Source of the DNA: Bacillus sp. BA3
GTDB taxonomy: Bacteria; Bacillota; Bacilli; Bacillales; DSM-1321
Length of the DNA stretch: 64,000 nucleotides
Assembly (NCBI GenBank): GCA_002835675.1
Contig: PIZR01000003.1
Location: 434,001-498,000, forward strand
Direction: 5' to 3'
Shown: one piece after another, positions 27,689 to 36,907 of the stretch
How the letters are laid out: the number at the start of each line of letters is the position of its first letter
How positions within the stretch are numbered: position 1 is the stretch's first letter
Program-made: the position numbers and the translations under genes
Notes under the pieces: model-generated
Database searches by the model: none
The model's input: only the letters and a program-made list of their open reading frames with translations
What the model was told of the DNA's origin: nothing

Positions 27689-28200
27689 TTAGCGACATGG
27701 ATCATAAGCTGCAACGCCTTCATCCACCCCGCTCGTGATCAATACAATTTTAAATGCACTGCACGCCCCGATAACCAAGAGGATGGACGCAGTTGGGACG
27801 AGGCAGGCGGTCATGAATTGGATTAGTTCTTCTTTATTAAACCCTCTAGCGCATCCTAATGCCACAGAAATCATGGGGGCGATGATTGCCTTTCCAATGA
27901 AGGCATTCCAATCAATTCATATGAATCTTCTGCAAACAAAGCACCAAAAGCCTCGATCAACAATAAAAAGACCGGCATTGCCATCATCTTTCCAAGCATG
28001 TTACCTAAACCGAAAATGAGTGCCAACTAACGAAGAGGATTACCTATCCCTATCTGAACAGCATCTGCAACATCCGGAATATCCATACCTGCGATAATCC
28101 CTAAAATGATGGAAGCGAGAAGTAACGCAATAAATGGGGACCATTTCGCCTTGGCTATGATAACGATCAAGAGCAAACCATTGTTATGGCTAACAATCAA
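27689..28200 (-). pseudogene. gntP: Decayed gluconate permease (GntP family)
   Basis: Minus-strand fragments match the GntP permease in order: an N-terminal part with SPFIALLLASIILGIIAGM, an in-frame TAG after GIGNPLR, the continuation LALIFGLGNMLGKMM, a jump to a C-terminal part, a frameshift after LIGMP, and then GFNKEELIQFMTACLVP and TASILLVIGA. Intact GntP is about 445 aa; the central half is missing. The remnant sits upstream of gntK in the same direction, as a former operon partner. Confidence 0.85.
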
Positions 28201-28218
28201 TAAAAGTAGATCTTAATG

Positions 28219-28262
28219 AAAAAAGCATCGAACCCGTTCATTGAGAACTAAACTCGATGCCT
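28219..28262 (-). terminator. Terminator of the cobalamin operon
   Basis: On the minus strand GCATCGA (28254-28260) pairs with TCGATGC (28225-28231) with a 22-base loop, then TTTTTTC. Confidence 0.8.
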
Positions 28263-28280
28263 GATTCAGTCATGAGAACA

Positions 28281-28979
28281 TCATTCTCCATTGAAAAGAG
28301 GACCGGATATGTGCTTGATTTCTTTCTCCAGATGTTCAGGATAGGCAATGAGGAAGCAGGTGGATGGTCCTGATGATTTTTCGATATCGACTTTATCACT
28401 TATATGCACAGAAACACCTTCACCACTTTGATCCAGGTGCTTCCATTCATATGCTATCCCTTTTGAGCCGACCGGAAGTGCCTGAACGTCTTCCATTTCA
28501 CATAGGCTTTTATATAAAGATAATGGCGCGACCCAATCTTGCTGTTCCATTACTTCTTCTCCAACGAGCGGCCTGCCGATCAAAGCGATTTTCCGTGAAG
28601 GATGCTGCTTTTTAACACGTTCGTTCACTCGCTTACCAATCACCATAAGACCAAGTGCTGATTGAAGAAGCGGCATATTACTTTCTGTGCTGCCAGTAAT
28701 CGGAAGGTCCTCCATTCCCAATTCACCCAGCCCCTTTTTGACACCCCTGGTCAAGTCCCCCCAGGCTTCATCACCGCAGAAATTATTTAGAACGACGGAT
28801 ACGGGTCTTCCGCCAACTCCCAAACACTCCATGACGGCAACCCGAAAGGAATAATAGCCAACGACCTCATAAGGGACATGGACAAGGTCCTTTTCCTTCA
28901 GCCCGATACCGCCGCTATTATCACTAGAAACAATCAATGAATCTGATTCTGAAAATGGCAAAATCAACGAATCACTCAT
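28281..28979 (-). CDS. cblS: Probable alpha-ribazole kinase CblS
   Basis: 232-aa protein resembling the PurM/AIR-synthase-like ATP-binding fold (SSDNSGGIGLKEKD near the N terminus, AVMECLGVGGRPVSVVLNNF). In Geobacillus and Listeria the kinase CblS phosphorylates alpha-ribazole to alpha-ribazole phosphate and is encoded beside the transporter CblT, as here. The ATG start overlaps the stop of cblT by 4 bases. Last gene of the cobalamin operon. The name is from context plus family resemblance. Confidence 0.65.
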   Translation of the reverse strand: MSDSLILPFSESDSLIVSSDNSGGIGLKEKDLVHVPYEVVGYYSFRVAVMECLGVGGRPVSVVLNNFCGDEAWGDLTRGVKKGLGELGMEDLPITGSTESNMPLLQSALGLMVIGKRVNERVKKQHPSRKIALIGRPLVGEEVMEQQDWVAPLSLYKSLCEMEDVQALPVGSKGIAYEWKHLDQSGEGVSVHISDKVDIEKSSGPSTCFLIAYPEHLEKEIKHISGPLFNGE

Positions 28980-29470
28980 TCTACGAATCCATCTTTAAAA
29001 AGCATCTTTTTCAAAACAGGCTCCAAGCGTGGCAGTAAAAGGGCAGCCAATACTACATTTACCGCAGTCGCTGCCGTTAATCCCGGAACCAATAACGTGT
29101 AAAAACCAGGGCTGATCAGAAATGCGAAAGGCAGGGCTAAAACGAAGGCATTACCGATAAAGAAGAGGAAAAATGCGCCTACTTTTTTTCCGTGTATATA
29201 TAAAATGCCAAACATCCATACCAGGACTGCCATTTCGACCATGATCAAAAAGTGGAATGGCCCAAGCGGCATGCCGCCGATGAACGCTGAAATGATATGA
29301 CCAAGCCCAGCTACTATAGCACCCGATACCGGGCCAAGTATGACAGCAGCCAAAAGGGCCGGAAAACTATCCAAAGCGATGCTCCCTATCGGTGAAGGGA
29401 TTTTAATCATTGCCCCTACTGCCGATAAGGCAATGAATATAGCGGTTGCACTAATTTTTCTTACGTCCAT
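28976..29470 (-). CDS. cblT: Probable alpha-ribazole transporter CblT (ECF S-component type)
   Basis: Hydrophobic 164-aa membrane protein with about five to six segments and the alanine/glycine-rich pattern of ECF transporter substrate-binding subunits (FPALLAAVILGPVSGAIVAG). Its pairing with cblS and position after pduO in a B12 operon point to CblT, which imports alpha-ribazole so the lower ligand can be salvaged. No energising ECF module is present in this window. Confidence 0.65.
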   Translation of the reverse strand: MDVRKISATAIFIALSAVGAMIKIPSPIGSIALDSFPALLAAVILGPVSGAIVAGLGHIISAFIGGMPLGPFHFLIMVEMAVLVWMFGILYIHGKKVGAFFLFFIGNAFVLALPFAFLISPGFYTLLVPGLTAATAVNVVLAALLLPRLEPVLKKMLFKDGFVE

Positions 29471-29472
29471 GT

Positions 29473-30057
29473 TTACTCTTTTTCCTTTCTTTTCCCTCCA
29501 CGGAACACATTTGCGCTGCGGATATATTCCACATCTTTCACACCAACACGGAAATTGATCACACGTGCAACAGCAAAGAAGTAATCCGACAAACGATTTA
29601 AATATTGAAGTGATAATGGTGAAACAGCCGCACCCGACTTGATCAATGAAACGACCAATCGTTCTGCCCTTCTTGTAACGGTTCGGGCAATATGAATGGT
29701 TGCAGCCGCTTTTGAGCCACCAGGCAGGATAAACTTTTCCAATTCCGGCGCTTCAAGTATGAAGGCATCTATCCGTTCTTCCAAATAGGTAATGGCCTCA
29801 TCCGTCAGCTTTTGTGGGGCCTTCTCGGAAACGGTTGCCAAATCACCGCCGCAGTCAAACAACTCATGCTGGATTTTCTCTAGGTCGGCCAGTATATCCT
29901 TAAATATCGCTGGATCCAATTCTGTCACCGCTAGACCGATATAGCTATTAACTTCATCAACCGTACCATAAGACTCGACACGGATGTCATCCTTGTCAAG
30001 CCGACCTCCGATTACGCTTGTTTGGCCCTTATCCCCTGTACGTGTATAAATTTTCAT
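29473..30057 (-). CDS. pduO: Cob(I)alamin adenosyltransferase, PduO type
   Basis: Transfers the 5'-deoxyadenosyl group from ATP to cob(I)alamin or cobinamide. 194 aa, five-helix PduO/YvqK fold. The N-terminal P-loop-like TRTGDKGQTSVIGG and the helix motif RTVTRRAERLVVSL are diagnostic. The ATG at 30057 follows GAGGAGG. Two bases separate its stop from cblT. Adenosylation is needed before the attached-loop steps of the same operon. Confidence 0.93.
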   Translation of the reverse strand: MKIYTRTGDKGQTSVIGGRLDKDDIRVESYGTVDEVNSYIGLAVTELDPAIFKDILADLEKIQHELFDCGGDLATVSEKAPQKLTDEAITYLEERIDAFILEAPELEKFILPGGSKAAATIHIARTVTRRAERLVVSLIKSGAAVSPLSLQYLNRLSDYFFAVARVINFRVGVKDVEYIRSANVFRGGKRKEKE

Positions 30058-30071
30058 CCCAATTACCTCCT

Positions 30072-30536
30072 CTACTTTATTCGCTGGTCAATTCCATACC
30101 AGATGATATCAACGCGCCTTGATATGGATGCTACATCTTGAAAGACCCATCCGCAGGCATCGCGCCATCTGCGATCTCTTGCTTCCATCGGCACTATGCC
30201 TTTGGTGATATCTGAACCGATCACAATGCAGTTACGGTCATCTCTTTCTTTCTCCCATATTCGCCAATCAGCCATGATTTCCTTCCACTTTTTTCGAATC
30301 GAATTAGAATCCATCTTTTCTGCATCTTGTTGAATCCATGCATCCAACCCTTGCAATACAACAGTCTTGCCTTGAAAATCAATCATTTCCGGCTCTTCTT
30401 TTCGATAACCGGATAGCCAAAGGACATCATTTTCCAAACCATACAATTGCTTTACCCATTTAGTTTTGCCATTATAGGCGCCTCCTGTAACAAAGTGCAG
30501 CGTTCTCCCCTCCTTAAGCTGTTCCGGTCTTCCCAT
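30072..30536 (-). CDS. CobU-like cobinamide kinase/guanylyltransferase paralogue
   Basis: 154 aa with a P-loop variant FVTGGAYNGKTKWV and a CobU-type end (IVIGSDITKGIVPMEARDRR, then a segment ending WYGIDQRI). A second, canonical CobU is encoded at 31815, so the operon has two. The ATG at 30536 lacks a clear site; AAGGAGG lies 8 bases before an in-frame CTG at 30500, which would give 142 aa beginning right at the P-loop strand, so a rare CTG start is possible. It overlaps the phosphatase gene upstream by 49-85 bases. Confidence 0.7.
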   Translation of the reverse strand: MGRPEQLKEGRTLHFVTGGAYNGKTKWVKQLYGLENDVLWLSGYRKEEPEMIDFQGKTVVLQGLDAWIQQDAEKMDSNSIRKKWKEIMADWRIWEKERDDRNCIVIGSDITKGIVPMEARDRRWRDACGWVFQDVASISRRVDIIWYGIDQRIK

Positions 30537-31075
30537 ATCAGCTCATATCCCCTGCCATGGGAAATCCTCCAATCAAAAAAAGACTTCTCCTGCGGGGCAT
30601 AGCGAACCAATAAATCACGGATTACCCCTCCATGCGTCAATATGGCAAACCGGCTCTCCTTACAGGCAATCAATTCGTTCCAGCCCTTATTAACACGCTC
30701 GGAAAATGCCGGATAACTTTCACCCCCAGGCACCAGTGCCTCCATGGGACGTTCCAGCCAATTAAGATAATCTCCATCTGCCTTCAACTCATGATACGTC
30801 CGTCCTTCCCAATAGCCGAAGTTCATCTCACGGAACGAAGGGTTTTTGATCGGAACTGCATCTGGAAACAGAAGTCGTGCAGTTTCCACACAGCGGGGCA
30901 AATCGCTGCTGTGAATTTTTTCATACTGTGGGTAAGAACCCCTTAAGTCCAATATTTCCTTTTCTCCTTCGGTACTTAATGGAGAATCCGTCCAGCCTAA
31001 ATAGGCCCTTCGCTCATTTGCTACTGTCAGCCCATGGCGAAGTAGTGTAATAGCCACAATATCAACCATAACCAA
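30452..31075 (-). CDS. cobC: Histidine phosphatase, CobC type
   Basis: Phosphoglycerate-mutase-like phosphatase of 207 aa with the catalytic RHG in TLLRHGLTVANERR (His near residue 13) and the second His in LTHGGVIRDLL. In a B12 operon it probably removes phosphate from alpha-ribazole-5'-phosphate or adenosylcobalamin-5'-phosphate. The start is TTG at 31075 with GGAAGGGG 7 bases upstream; ATG at 31069 is an alternative. It overlaps the 3' end of cobS. Confidence 0.82.
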   Translation of the reverse strand: MVMVDIVAITLLRHGLTVANERRAYLGWTDSPLSTEGEKEILDLRGSYPQYEKIHSSDLPRCVETARLLFPDAVPIKNPSFREMNFGYWEGRTYHELKADGDYLNWLERPMEALVPGGESYPAFSERVNKGWNELIACKESRFAILTHGGVIRDLLVRYAPQEKSFFDWRISHGRGYELIWEDRNSLRRGERCTLLQEAPIMAKLNG

Positions 31076-31818
31076 AGCTCAACCCCTTCCACGGACGCCC
31101 CCAGCACATCCCCCGTTATCCCACCGAACCAACTGATGACTTTACGTTTTATATAAACCAGGAAAATCATTGCAGCCAGGCACATGATGAAAAATAAGGT
31201 GACAAGCTTAAAATCGATTGTCCAGGCAATCGCCAGACTTACAAGGAGATATAGCCAATAAATGGGCAAACTGCTTTTCGTTACTGCACTTTGAAAAAAA
31301 GCGCCGAGCCCCTCTTTTTTAGCCAGCGGCATCCGGATGAGTAAATAACCCATCACACATTTACTTAAGAGCGGAAGGGCTATGATCAAGAAGTATGTCC
31401 ATTCATTTATCCTTTCGACAATTTCATAGATAAATAGAAACCGGGCGGCCAATAGGACTATGACGGAGATGACACCGAAGGCACCTGTCCTGGAATCCTT
31501 CATGATTTCCAAACGCCGCTCTTTATCCTGATAGGAAAAAAAAGCATCACTTGCATCGATCCAGCCATCAAGATGCAAACCACCCGTTAATGCCATCGTC
31601 AAAAACCAGAGGAAAAAGGCAATCGCAAGCGATGACAATGGGGTCCATTCCACTAGTGCATACAAAACACCGCCCAATATCAAGCCTAGCAAAAGACCTA
31701 CTAATGGAAAGGTTTGAATGGCACGGTGAATATATTTCTTCTCCATCGGAAGCTGCTTCTTTATTGGAAAGACCGTAAAGAACTGCAGGTTAATTAAAAA
31801 TCCGACCACTCCGCTCAT
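31027..31818 (-). CDS. cobS: Adenosylcobinamide-GDP ribazoletransferase CobS
   Basis: Integral membrane cobalamin synthase, 263 aa with about six to seven membrane segments. Joins adenosylcobinamide-GDP with alpha-ribazole (phosphate). The conserved catalytic region GGLHLDGWIDASDAFFSYQDKERRLEIM... contains acidic HLDGWIDASDAF and then MKDSRTGAFGV. The ATG at 31818 overlaps the stop of cobU by 4 bases. Confidence 0.93.
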   Translation of the reverse strand: MSGVVGFLINLQFFTVFPIKKQLPMEKKYIHRAIQTFPLVGLLLGLILGGVLYALVEWTPLSSLAIAFFLWFLTMALTGGLHLDGWIDASDAFFSYQDKERRLEIMKDSRTGAFGVISVIVLLAARFLFIYEIVERINEWTYFLIIALPLLSKCVMGYLLIRMPLAKKEGLGAFFQSAVTKSSLPIYWLYLLVSLAIAWTIDFKLVTLFFIMCLAAMIFLVYIKRKVISWFGGITGDVLGASVEGVELWLWLILWLLHYFAMG

Positions 31819-32390
31819 TCCTGCATGCCCCCTTTCTTCCGCAATGGAATTCCCGCTTCGACAAGATAGGCTTCATCGGCCTGCCCGACGATCGTTTGAT
31901 GAAGCAGGCCCAGTGTTTTTCCGTATAAATGGAGGAAATCATCCCGGAAAATCGGCTCCTGCACCAATTCATTGCTCACGACTATTAAACAATTGGATTG
32001 TTTTCTAATCTCATTGATTCCGGTTATTATTTTTGAAAAAACGCTATTTAAGAATTCTTCTTCAAGCGGAATGCCAGGGCCGAATAGCTCGTTATCAAGC
32101 AGGGTTGTCAGACAATCGAGCAGAATTATGGAATCCTGATCAATATCCGCCCCTATTCTTGTAATATCCGTTGCGTATTCGGAGGTCTTCCACGCAATCG
32201 GGCTGCTTTCCCTATCTTTCCGGTGCCTAAGGATGCGTTCACCCATCTCAGCGTCACTGACTCGGCCACAGGCGAGGTAATGCAAGTTCCCATCCATCTG
32301 GAGTGCATACTCCAAGGCTTTTCTTTCTGCGAAGCTGCTTTTTCCTGAACGGACACCCCCGGTTATAAAACAGAGCCTTGCTTTCTCCAC
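31815..32390 (-). CDS. cobU: Bifunctional adenosylcobinamide kinase/guanylyltransferase CobU
   Basis: 191 aa. Phosphorylates adenosylcobinamide and then adds GMP. The P-loop is FITGGVRSGKSSFAE at residues 8-22; the guanylation His lies in RILRHRKDRESS; ILLDCLTTLLDN and VVSNELVQEPI follow. The start is GTG at 32390 after GGAGGGGG. It overlaps the end of cobD by 28 bases and cobS by 4. Confidence 0.93.
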   Translation of the reverse strand: MEKARLCFITGGVRSGKSSFAERKALEYALQMDGNLHYLACGRVSDAEMGERILRHRKDRESSPIAWKTSEYATDITRIGADIDQDSIILLDCLTTLLDNELFGPGIPLEEEFLNSVFSKIITGINEIRKQSNCLIVVSNELVQEPIFRDDFLHLYGKTLGLLHQTIVGQADEAYLVEAGIPLRKKGGMQE

Positions 32391-33436
32391 TGTCTTACCC
32401 CCTCCATCAGTGCTTCGTTATCATGTTCACTCTTCACTGCAAACCGAAGCCACACTCCGTCCAAACCCGGAAAATTATTGGTATGGCGCGGTACGATTCC
32501 TTTTTTCAGCAAAAAGGGGAAAAGGGATAGAGATTCATCCTTCACCAAATAAAAATTGACTGTGCTAGCAGAGACATTCAACCCTTGCTCCTCATAAAAC
32601 CGGAATAGTTTTTGCTTTTGCCATGCAATATAGTCTCTTGTTTTTCTCATATAGGCTTCTTCCGCAAGACAGATTTTCCCCACTTCAAGCGCCACGTGGT
32701 TGACGCTCCAATGCGGCTTATAGTTTCTTACGCGTTTTATGATGTCAGGCGCCGCAAGCAAGTAGCCTAGTCTTAAACCCGGGATTGCAAAGATTTTAGT
32801 CATTGATCTTAGAATGAGTAAATGTGGAAATGCATTGATTAAAGAAGCATAACTAAAGGCATCTTCCGTAAAATCATAAAAAGCCTCATCCAATACAACC
32901 AGGCAATCCGCTTTTTGGCATTCCATGATCAATTCCCTGACTGCATCCCGATTAAATGAAACACCCGTCGGATTATTAGGCGTACATAAGAAAATTGCAT
33001 CATATTCGGGTAATCGGGGAATCAATCGCTCCAAGTCCAATTGCCACTCAGGAGCATCAAGCTGGTGAAAATCGACCTTACATCCTGCTGCCAAACAAGC
33101 TTCAGCATATTCCGCAAATGCCGGCTGAATGATCAGCACCCTTTGATTGGCTAATCCGTTGGCTACCAGCATGATTATTTCAGCACCACCGTTCCCCACC
33201 AAAACGGATTGCTCAGGAAGAGCTTCTTTTTTTGCAATGGATTTTGTCAGTTCAATGGCATGCGGATCTGGGTATTGAAGGATTCCTTCGAAAAATCCAG
33301 CCCACTGTTCCTTTATGCGTAAAGGCGGACCCAATGGGTTGATGTTAGCACTGAAGTCGAGAACCCCTTCAGGCATCTCGATTTTCAGCGCTTCATAAAG
33401 ATAATGAGGATTAGAGCCATGAGAAGGTAATGTCAA
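32363..33436 (-). CDS. cobD: Threonine-phosphate decarboxylase CobD
   Basis: PLP-dependent class I/II aminotransferase-fold enzyme of 357 aa that makes (R)-1-amino-2-propanol phosphate from L-threonine phosphate. N-terminal SHGSNPHYLYEALK and FSANINPLGPP are characteristic; the PLP Lys is in RSMTKIFAIPGLRLGY. The start is TTG at 33436 with AGGGGGG 7 bases upstream, inside the end of cbiB (26-base overlap). Confidence 0.92.
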   Translation of the reverse strand: MTLPSHGSNPHYLYEALKIEMPEGVLDFSANINPLGPPLRIKEQWAGFFEGILQYPDPHAIELTKSIAKKEALPEQSVLVGNGGAEIIMLVANGLANQRVLIIQPAFAEYAEACLAAGCKVDFHQLDAPEWQLDLERLIPRLPEYDAIFLCTPNNPTGVSFNRDAVRELIMECQKADCLVVLDEAFYDFTEDAFSYASLINAFPHLLILRSMTKIFAIPGLRLGYLLAAPDIIKRVRNYKPHWSVNHVALEVGKICLAEEAYMRKTRDYIAWQKQKLFRFYEEQGLNVSASTVNFYLVKDESLSLFPFLLKKGIVPRHTNNFPGLDGVWLRFAVKSEHDNEALMEGVRQWRKQGSVL

Positions 33437-34376
33437 GAATAAGCCCCCCTAGCCATAGCATCAGCAGAAATAGAAAAGATGACCGATGCATGATGGTAAT
33501 CGTTTTTGGTATATGTTTTGCTTCCAATCGAACAAGCGGAACTCCCATCCTCGCACGGTCGGAAACAATTCCTTTGTACATATTACGGCCTCCAAGCTGT
33601 ATTCCCAAAATCGCAGCAACGCCTGCTTCACACCACCCGCTATTCGGGCTTGGATGTTTTTTTGCGTCATTGAATAATATCTTCCATCTAGCACCAAATC
33701 CATGATAGCGGGACTTTGAGCTCAGTAACATCAGGAAACCGGTGAGGCGGCTGGGAATCCAATTCACGATATCATCGAGCTTGGCTGAAGCCCAGCCGAA
33801 TTGCCCATATTTATCATTTTTATACCCTACCATGGAATCGCATGTATTAATCGCCCTATACACCATAGCGAGCGGCGCACCGCCAATAGCTGCCCAAAAC
33901 ATCGGGGCTGTAATCCCATCGCTGGTATTTTCCGCTACAGTTTCCACGGTGCCCCTGACGACTTCGGATTCATCAAGATCAGCCGTATCACGGCCCACGA
34001 TATAGGAAAGCTTTAGTCTCGCTTCAGGAAAATCGCGTTCATTAAGCGGAAGGCAAACATCCATCCCAGCTTGCTTCAAGCCCTTCTGAGCTATCGTAGT
34101 AGAAATGACAGCAGCTTCCCAAAGGATACCTGCAAGCGGATGGATTAGATAAGCCAAATAGACGGTAAGACCCGTAATCAATAACACCGCCGATAAGACG
34201 ATGATCAACATGAAGAGTCCATTCCGTTTCTTATATGACCCTTTATTGAATGCCAGATCCAGCTTGCTTATCATCGTTCCTATCCATTTGACTGGATGCG
34301 GCCAATTTGGCGGATCACCGATTAATAGATCAAGGAAAAATGCCAGCGTAACCGCAAAAAGATGATGATAGATCAT
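33411..34376 (-). CDS. cbiB: Adenosylcobinamide-phosphate synthase CbiB
   Basis: Membrane enzyme of 321 aa that attaches aminopropanol (phosphate) to adenosylcobyric acid. Signature segments are LLIGDPPNWPHPVKWIG near the N terminus, VAENTSDGITAPMFW, and MVGYKNDKYGQFGWASAKLDD. About four to five membrane segments. The ATG at 34376 overlaps the stop of the preceding fusion gene by 4 bases. Confidence 0.93.
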   Translation of the reverse strand: MIYHHLFAVTLAFFLDLLIGDPPNWPHPVKWIGTMISKLDLAFNKGSYKKRNGLFMLIIVLSAVLLITGLTVYLAYLIHPLAGILWEAAVISTTIAQKGLKQAGMDVCLPLNERDFPEARLKLSYIVGRDTADLDESEVVRGTVETVAENTSDGITAPMFWAAIGGAPLAMVYRAINTCDSMVGYKNDKYGQFGWASAKLDDIVNWIPSRLTGFLMLLSSKSRYHGFGARWKILFNDAKKHPSPNSGWCEAGVAAILGIQLGGRNMYKGIVSDRARMGVPLVRLEAKHIPKTITIMHRSSFLFLLMLWLGGLILDITFSWL

Positions 34377-35845
34377 AAATCCTCAATCCGTTTCCGATTA
34401 TTCTTTAATGCTTCCACTGTACAATCATATACACCGCGACTGATCAGCTTCCCTAACGGAGTAATGGTGCCTGCATATTGAAGCTTTGCCCCTCTTTGCG
34501 CAGCCGCAATTAAAATGCTGTCAGTCGACGTTCCTGTTGCACATGTATTTGTCAGCTTATCCAGTACATGCAAATCATGAAGGGCTTTTACTTTTGCCTC
34601 GGTAGCAGTAACTATGCTGTGGATGAAAGCCTCTTCTGCCAAATGACCATTTACGAATATCCATGTATTTATCGTTCCCGGAGCGGAACTCCAAGAATGC
34701 CGGTCAGCTAAAGAAGCGTCGATGGCATTTCCTACACCAGCCGTCACGATAATGAAAACAGAGAAATCTTCAGCTCTTAAAAGCTTGAAAGCAACCGTAT
34801 CGAGAAAGACAGCTGTCATCATCCCTACCGTCTCCTGAGGTTCAAAACCATGAGCCTTTAAATACTCGGCCATTTCAACATGATGATCCTCGCAGTCATA
34901 GCCATGATGTACGTGCCTATTCACAAAATATTTATGCCAGCCCGTCCCCGAACCAGTCACTCCGGAAGACATCGTTCTAAGCGGGATCGGCGAATCCAAT
35001 TGAATCATCTCAGGTCCGACTGTCAGATAGGATTCATCAATTTCCAATGGAATAGTATCATGGCCATGCTTTTCCGGAACGATGAACATCTGCGGTTTCG
35101 GAAGGGCGGGATGTGGATGTTTTTCGATCGTCGTATGATATACACCCTGAATCCGTTCCTGTTGAAGCACTTCATTCGGCACATCAACAACCTGAATTTT
35201 CCCTTTCTCAAGCAACATCAGCCGATCACAATATAACCCAGCCAAATTCAGGTCATGGAAAATTGAAATAACGGTCAAGTTCTGCTCTTTTGCCATTTTC
35301 CTCATTAAATCAAGAAGGTCTTTTTGATAGGAAAGATCCAAGTGATTCGTAGGTTCATCCAAAAAAAGGATTTCGGGCTCTTGGGCAAGTGCCTGTGCCA
35401 GCAGGACCCGCTGCCTCTCCCCTCCTGATAATCGTTCAAAATGCAGATCCTGAAAATCGGCTACGCCCGTTTGTTCCATAACCCGTTGGACAATCGCTTC
35501 ATCATCTGCGGACCAACTATGGAACCAACCTGATTGATGGGCATATCGCCCAAGCGAGACCGTCTCTTTTACTGTATAGGAGAAAGCTAATGAGGAATGT
35601 TGAGGGAGCACAGCAATGACCTGTGCAAGTTGTTTTGACGAATAATCCTTCAAATCCCTACCTCTTATCCGTACGCTTCCGCCCTTATAATCGAGCACCC
35701 CGCTAAGCATACCTAAGAGCGTCGTTTTTCCGCTGCCATTAGGCCCAAGAATCCCGAATAATTCTCCTTTATGTACATCAAAAGAGACAGAGTCCAAAAC
35801 AGCTTTGTTGTCATATCCACCTGTTAACCCTTTAACTTCAAGCAT
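34373..35845 (-). CDS. btuD: BtuD-CbiZ fusion: B12 ABC ATPase plus adenosylcobinamide amidohydrolase
   Basis: 490-aa fusion. Residues about 1-255 are an ABC ATPase (Walker A LGPNGSGKTTLL, signature LSGGERQRVLLAQAL, Walker B ILFLDEPTNHLD). Residues about 285-490 are a CbiZ amidohydrolase (MSSGVTGSGTGWHKYF, VGMMTAVFLDTVAF, NTCATGTSTDSILIAA). CbiZ removes the aminopropanol arm of imported cobinamide, giving cobyric acid that CbiB and CobD then rebuild. B. subtilis YvrA has the same two-domain design. The ATPase powers BtuC/BtuF, encoded just upstream. Confidence 0.92.
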   Translation of the reverse strand: MLEVKGLTGGYDNKAVLDSVSFDVHKGELFGILGPNGSGKTTLLGMLSGVLDYKGGSVRIRGRDLKDYSSKQLAQVIAVLPQHSSLAFSYTVKETVSLGRYAHQSGWFHSWSADDEAIVQRVMEQTGVADFQDLHFERLSGGERQRVLLAQALAQEPEILFLDEPTNHLDLSYQKDLLDLMRKMAKEQNLTVISIFHDLNLAGLYCDRLMLLEKGKIQVVDVPNEVLQQERIQGVYHTTIEKHPHPALPKPQMFIVPEKHGHDTIPLEIDESYLTVGPEMIQLDSPIPLRTMSSGVTGSGTGWHKYFVNRHVHHGYDCEDHHVEMAEYLKAHGFEPQETVGMMTAVFLDTVAFKLLRAEDFSVFIIVTAGVGNAIDASLADRHSWSSAPGTINTWIFVNGHLAEEAFIHSIVTATEAKVKALHDLHVLDKLTNTCATGTSTDSILIAAAQRGAKLQYAGTITPLGKLISRGVYDCTVEALKNNRKRIEDL

Positions 35846-35851
35846 TCGTTT

Positions 35852-36907
35852 TTACCCTTCTCTCCGTCTCTTTAATAAAATCAGCGCAAATGCAGGTGCC
35901 CCGATAAGTGAGGTGATCACCCCGATCGGCAGTTCCGATGGGGCAATGACCGTCCGTGCTACAAAGTCTGCCAAAATTAAAAATCCGCTTCCTATCAGCA
36001 ATGACAGCGGAAGCAAATGTTTATGATCAGGTCCCCATATCTTTCGGACAAAATGAGGAATGACCAATCCTACAAAGCCAATCGCCCCTGAAACGGCTAC
36101 CGCTGCCCCTGTCAATGTCGAACCGGCTATCAAGATCCACATTTTCCGCCGCTTAACATTCACACCTAAGTGTTTTGCCCGGTCTTCCCCGAAAGTCATC
36201 GCATTCAATTCGCTTGTATTCATGATCAAGATCAACGAACCAATGATAAAAAACGGCAAAATGATTGCAATATAATTCCATCCGCGCATTGAAACGCTTC
36301 CCATCAACCAGCCGATGATTTGTCTTAATTCATCACCCGTCAGCGCAATCATCAATGAAATGAAGGCACTTAAAAACGAGCTGAAAATGATTCCCGTTAA
36401 AATGATCGTTTCCACTTTCATCGATCGATCCATTTTTTTTGCAAAAGTCAATACGCAGAGCATCGTGAGCACTGAGCATAAAATGCTCAATGCCGGAAGA
36501 GTGTATAAACCGATGAACGGCAGTGATATATTCAAGAATATTGTCAATACGGCGCCGACCGATGCTCCTGATGAAATACCTAATGTGTAAGGATCAGCGA
36601 GCGGGTTCCGGAGCAGCCCCTGAAATGCCGCACCCGCAATCGCCAGCGATGCCCCGACCAACCCCGCAAGCAACACACGCGGCAAGCGGATGTTCATCAC
36701 GATATTCGTCAGCATCACATCCGGATCAGCGGAAATCGGCAAATGAAAGATCTCCTTGCCGATTATTTTTAAAAGTACGGGAATCGGCACTGACACCGAA
36801 CCAAAGGAAATGCCTACCGTCATTGCGAATAACAAAATTAAAAACGCAATCAAATAGGCAAACGTCCATTTAGTTGTTAAATTGGTTCGGATAGACTGAT
36901 TTGGCAA
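35852..36907 (-). CDS. btuC: Cobalamin/cobinamide ABC transporter permease BtuC
   Basis: FecCD-family permease of 351 aa with about ten membrane segments. Typical motifs are RLPRVLLAGLVGASLAIAG, the coupling region GEDRAKHLGVNVKRRKM, and SGAIGFVGLVIPHFVRKI. The start is TTG at 36907 following GAGGAAC, overlapping the end of btuF by 38 bases. Forms the importer with BtuF and BtuD-CbiZ. Confidence 0.92.
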   Translation of the reverse strand: MPNQSIRTNLTTKWTFAYLIAFLILLFAMTVGISFGSVSVPIPVLLKIIGKEIFHLPISADPDVMLTNIVMNIRLPRVLLAGLVGASLAIAGAAFQGLLRNPLADPYTLGISSGASVGAVLTIFLNISLPFIGLYTLPALSILCSVLTMLCVLTFAKKMDRSMKVETIILTGIIFSSFLSAFISLMIALTGDELRQIIGWLMGSVSMRGWNYIAIILPFFIIGSLILIMNTSELNAMTFGEDRAKHLGVNVKRRKMWILIAGSTLTGAAVAVSGAIGFVGLVIPHFVRKIWGPDHKHLLPLSLLIGSGFLILADFVARTVIAPSELPIGVITSLIGAPAFALILLKRRREG

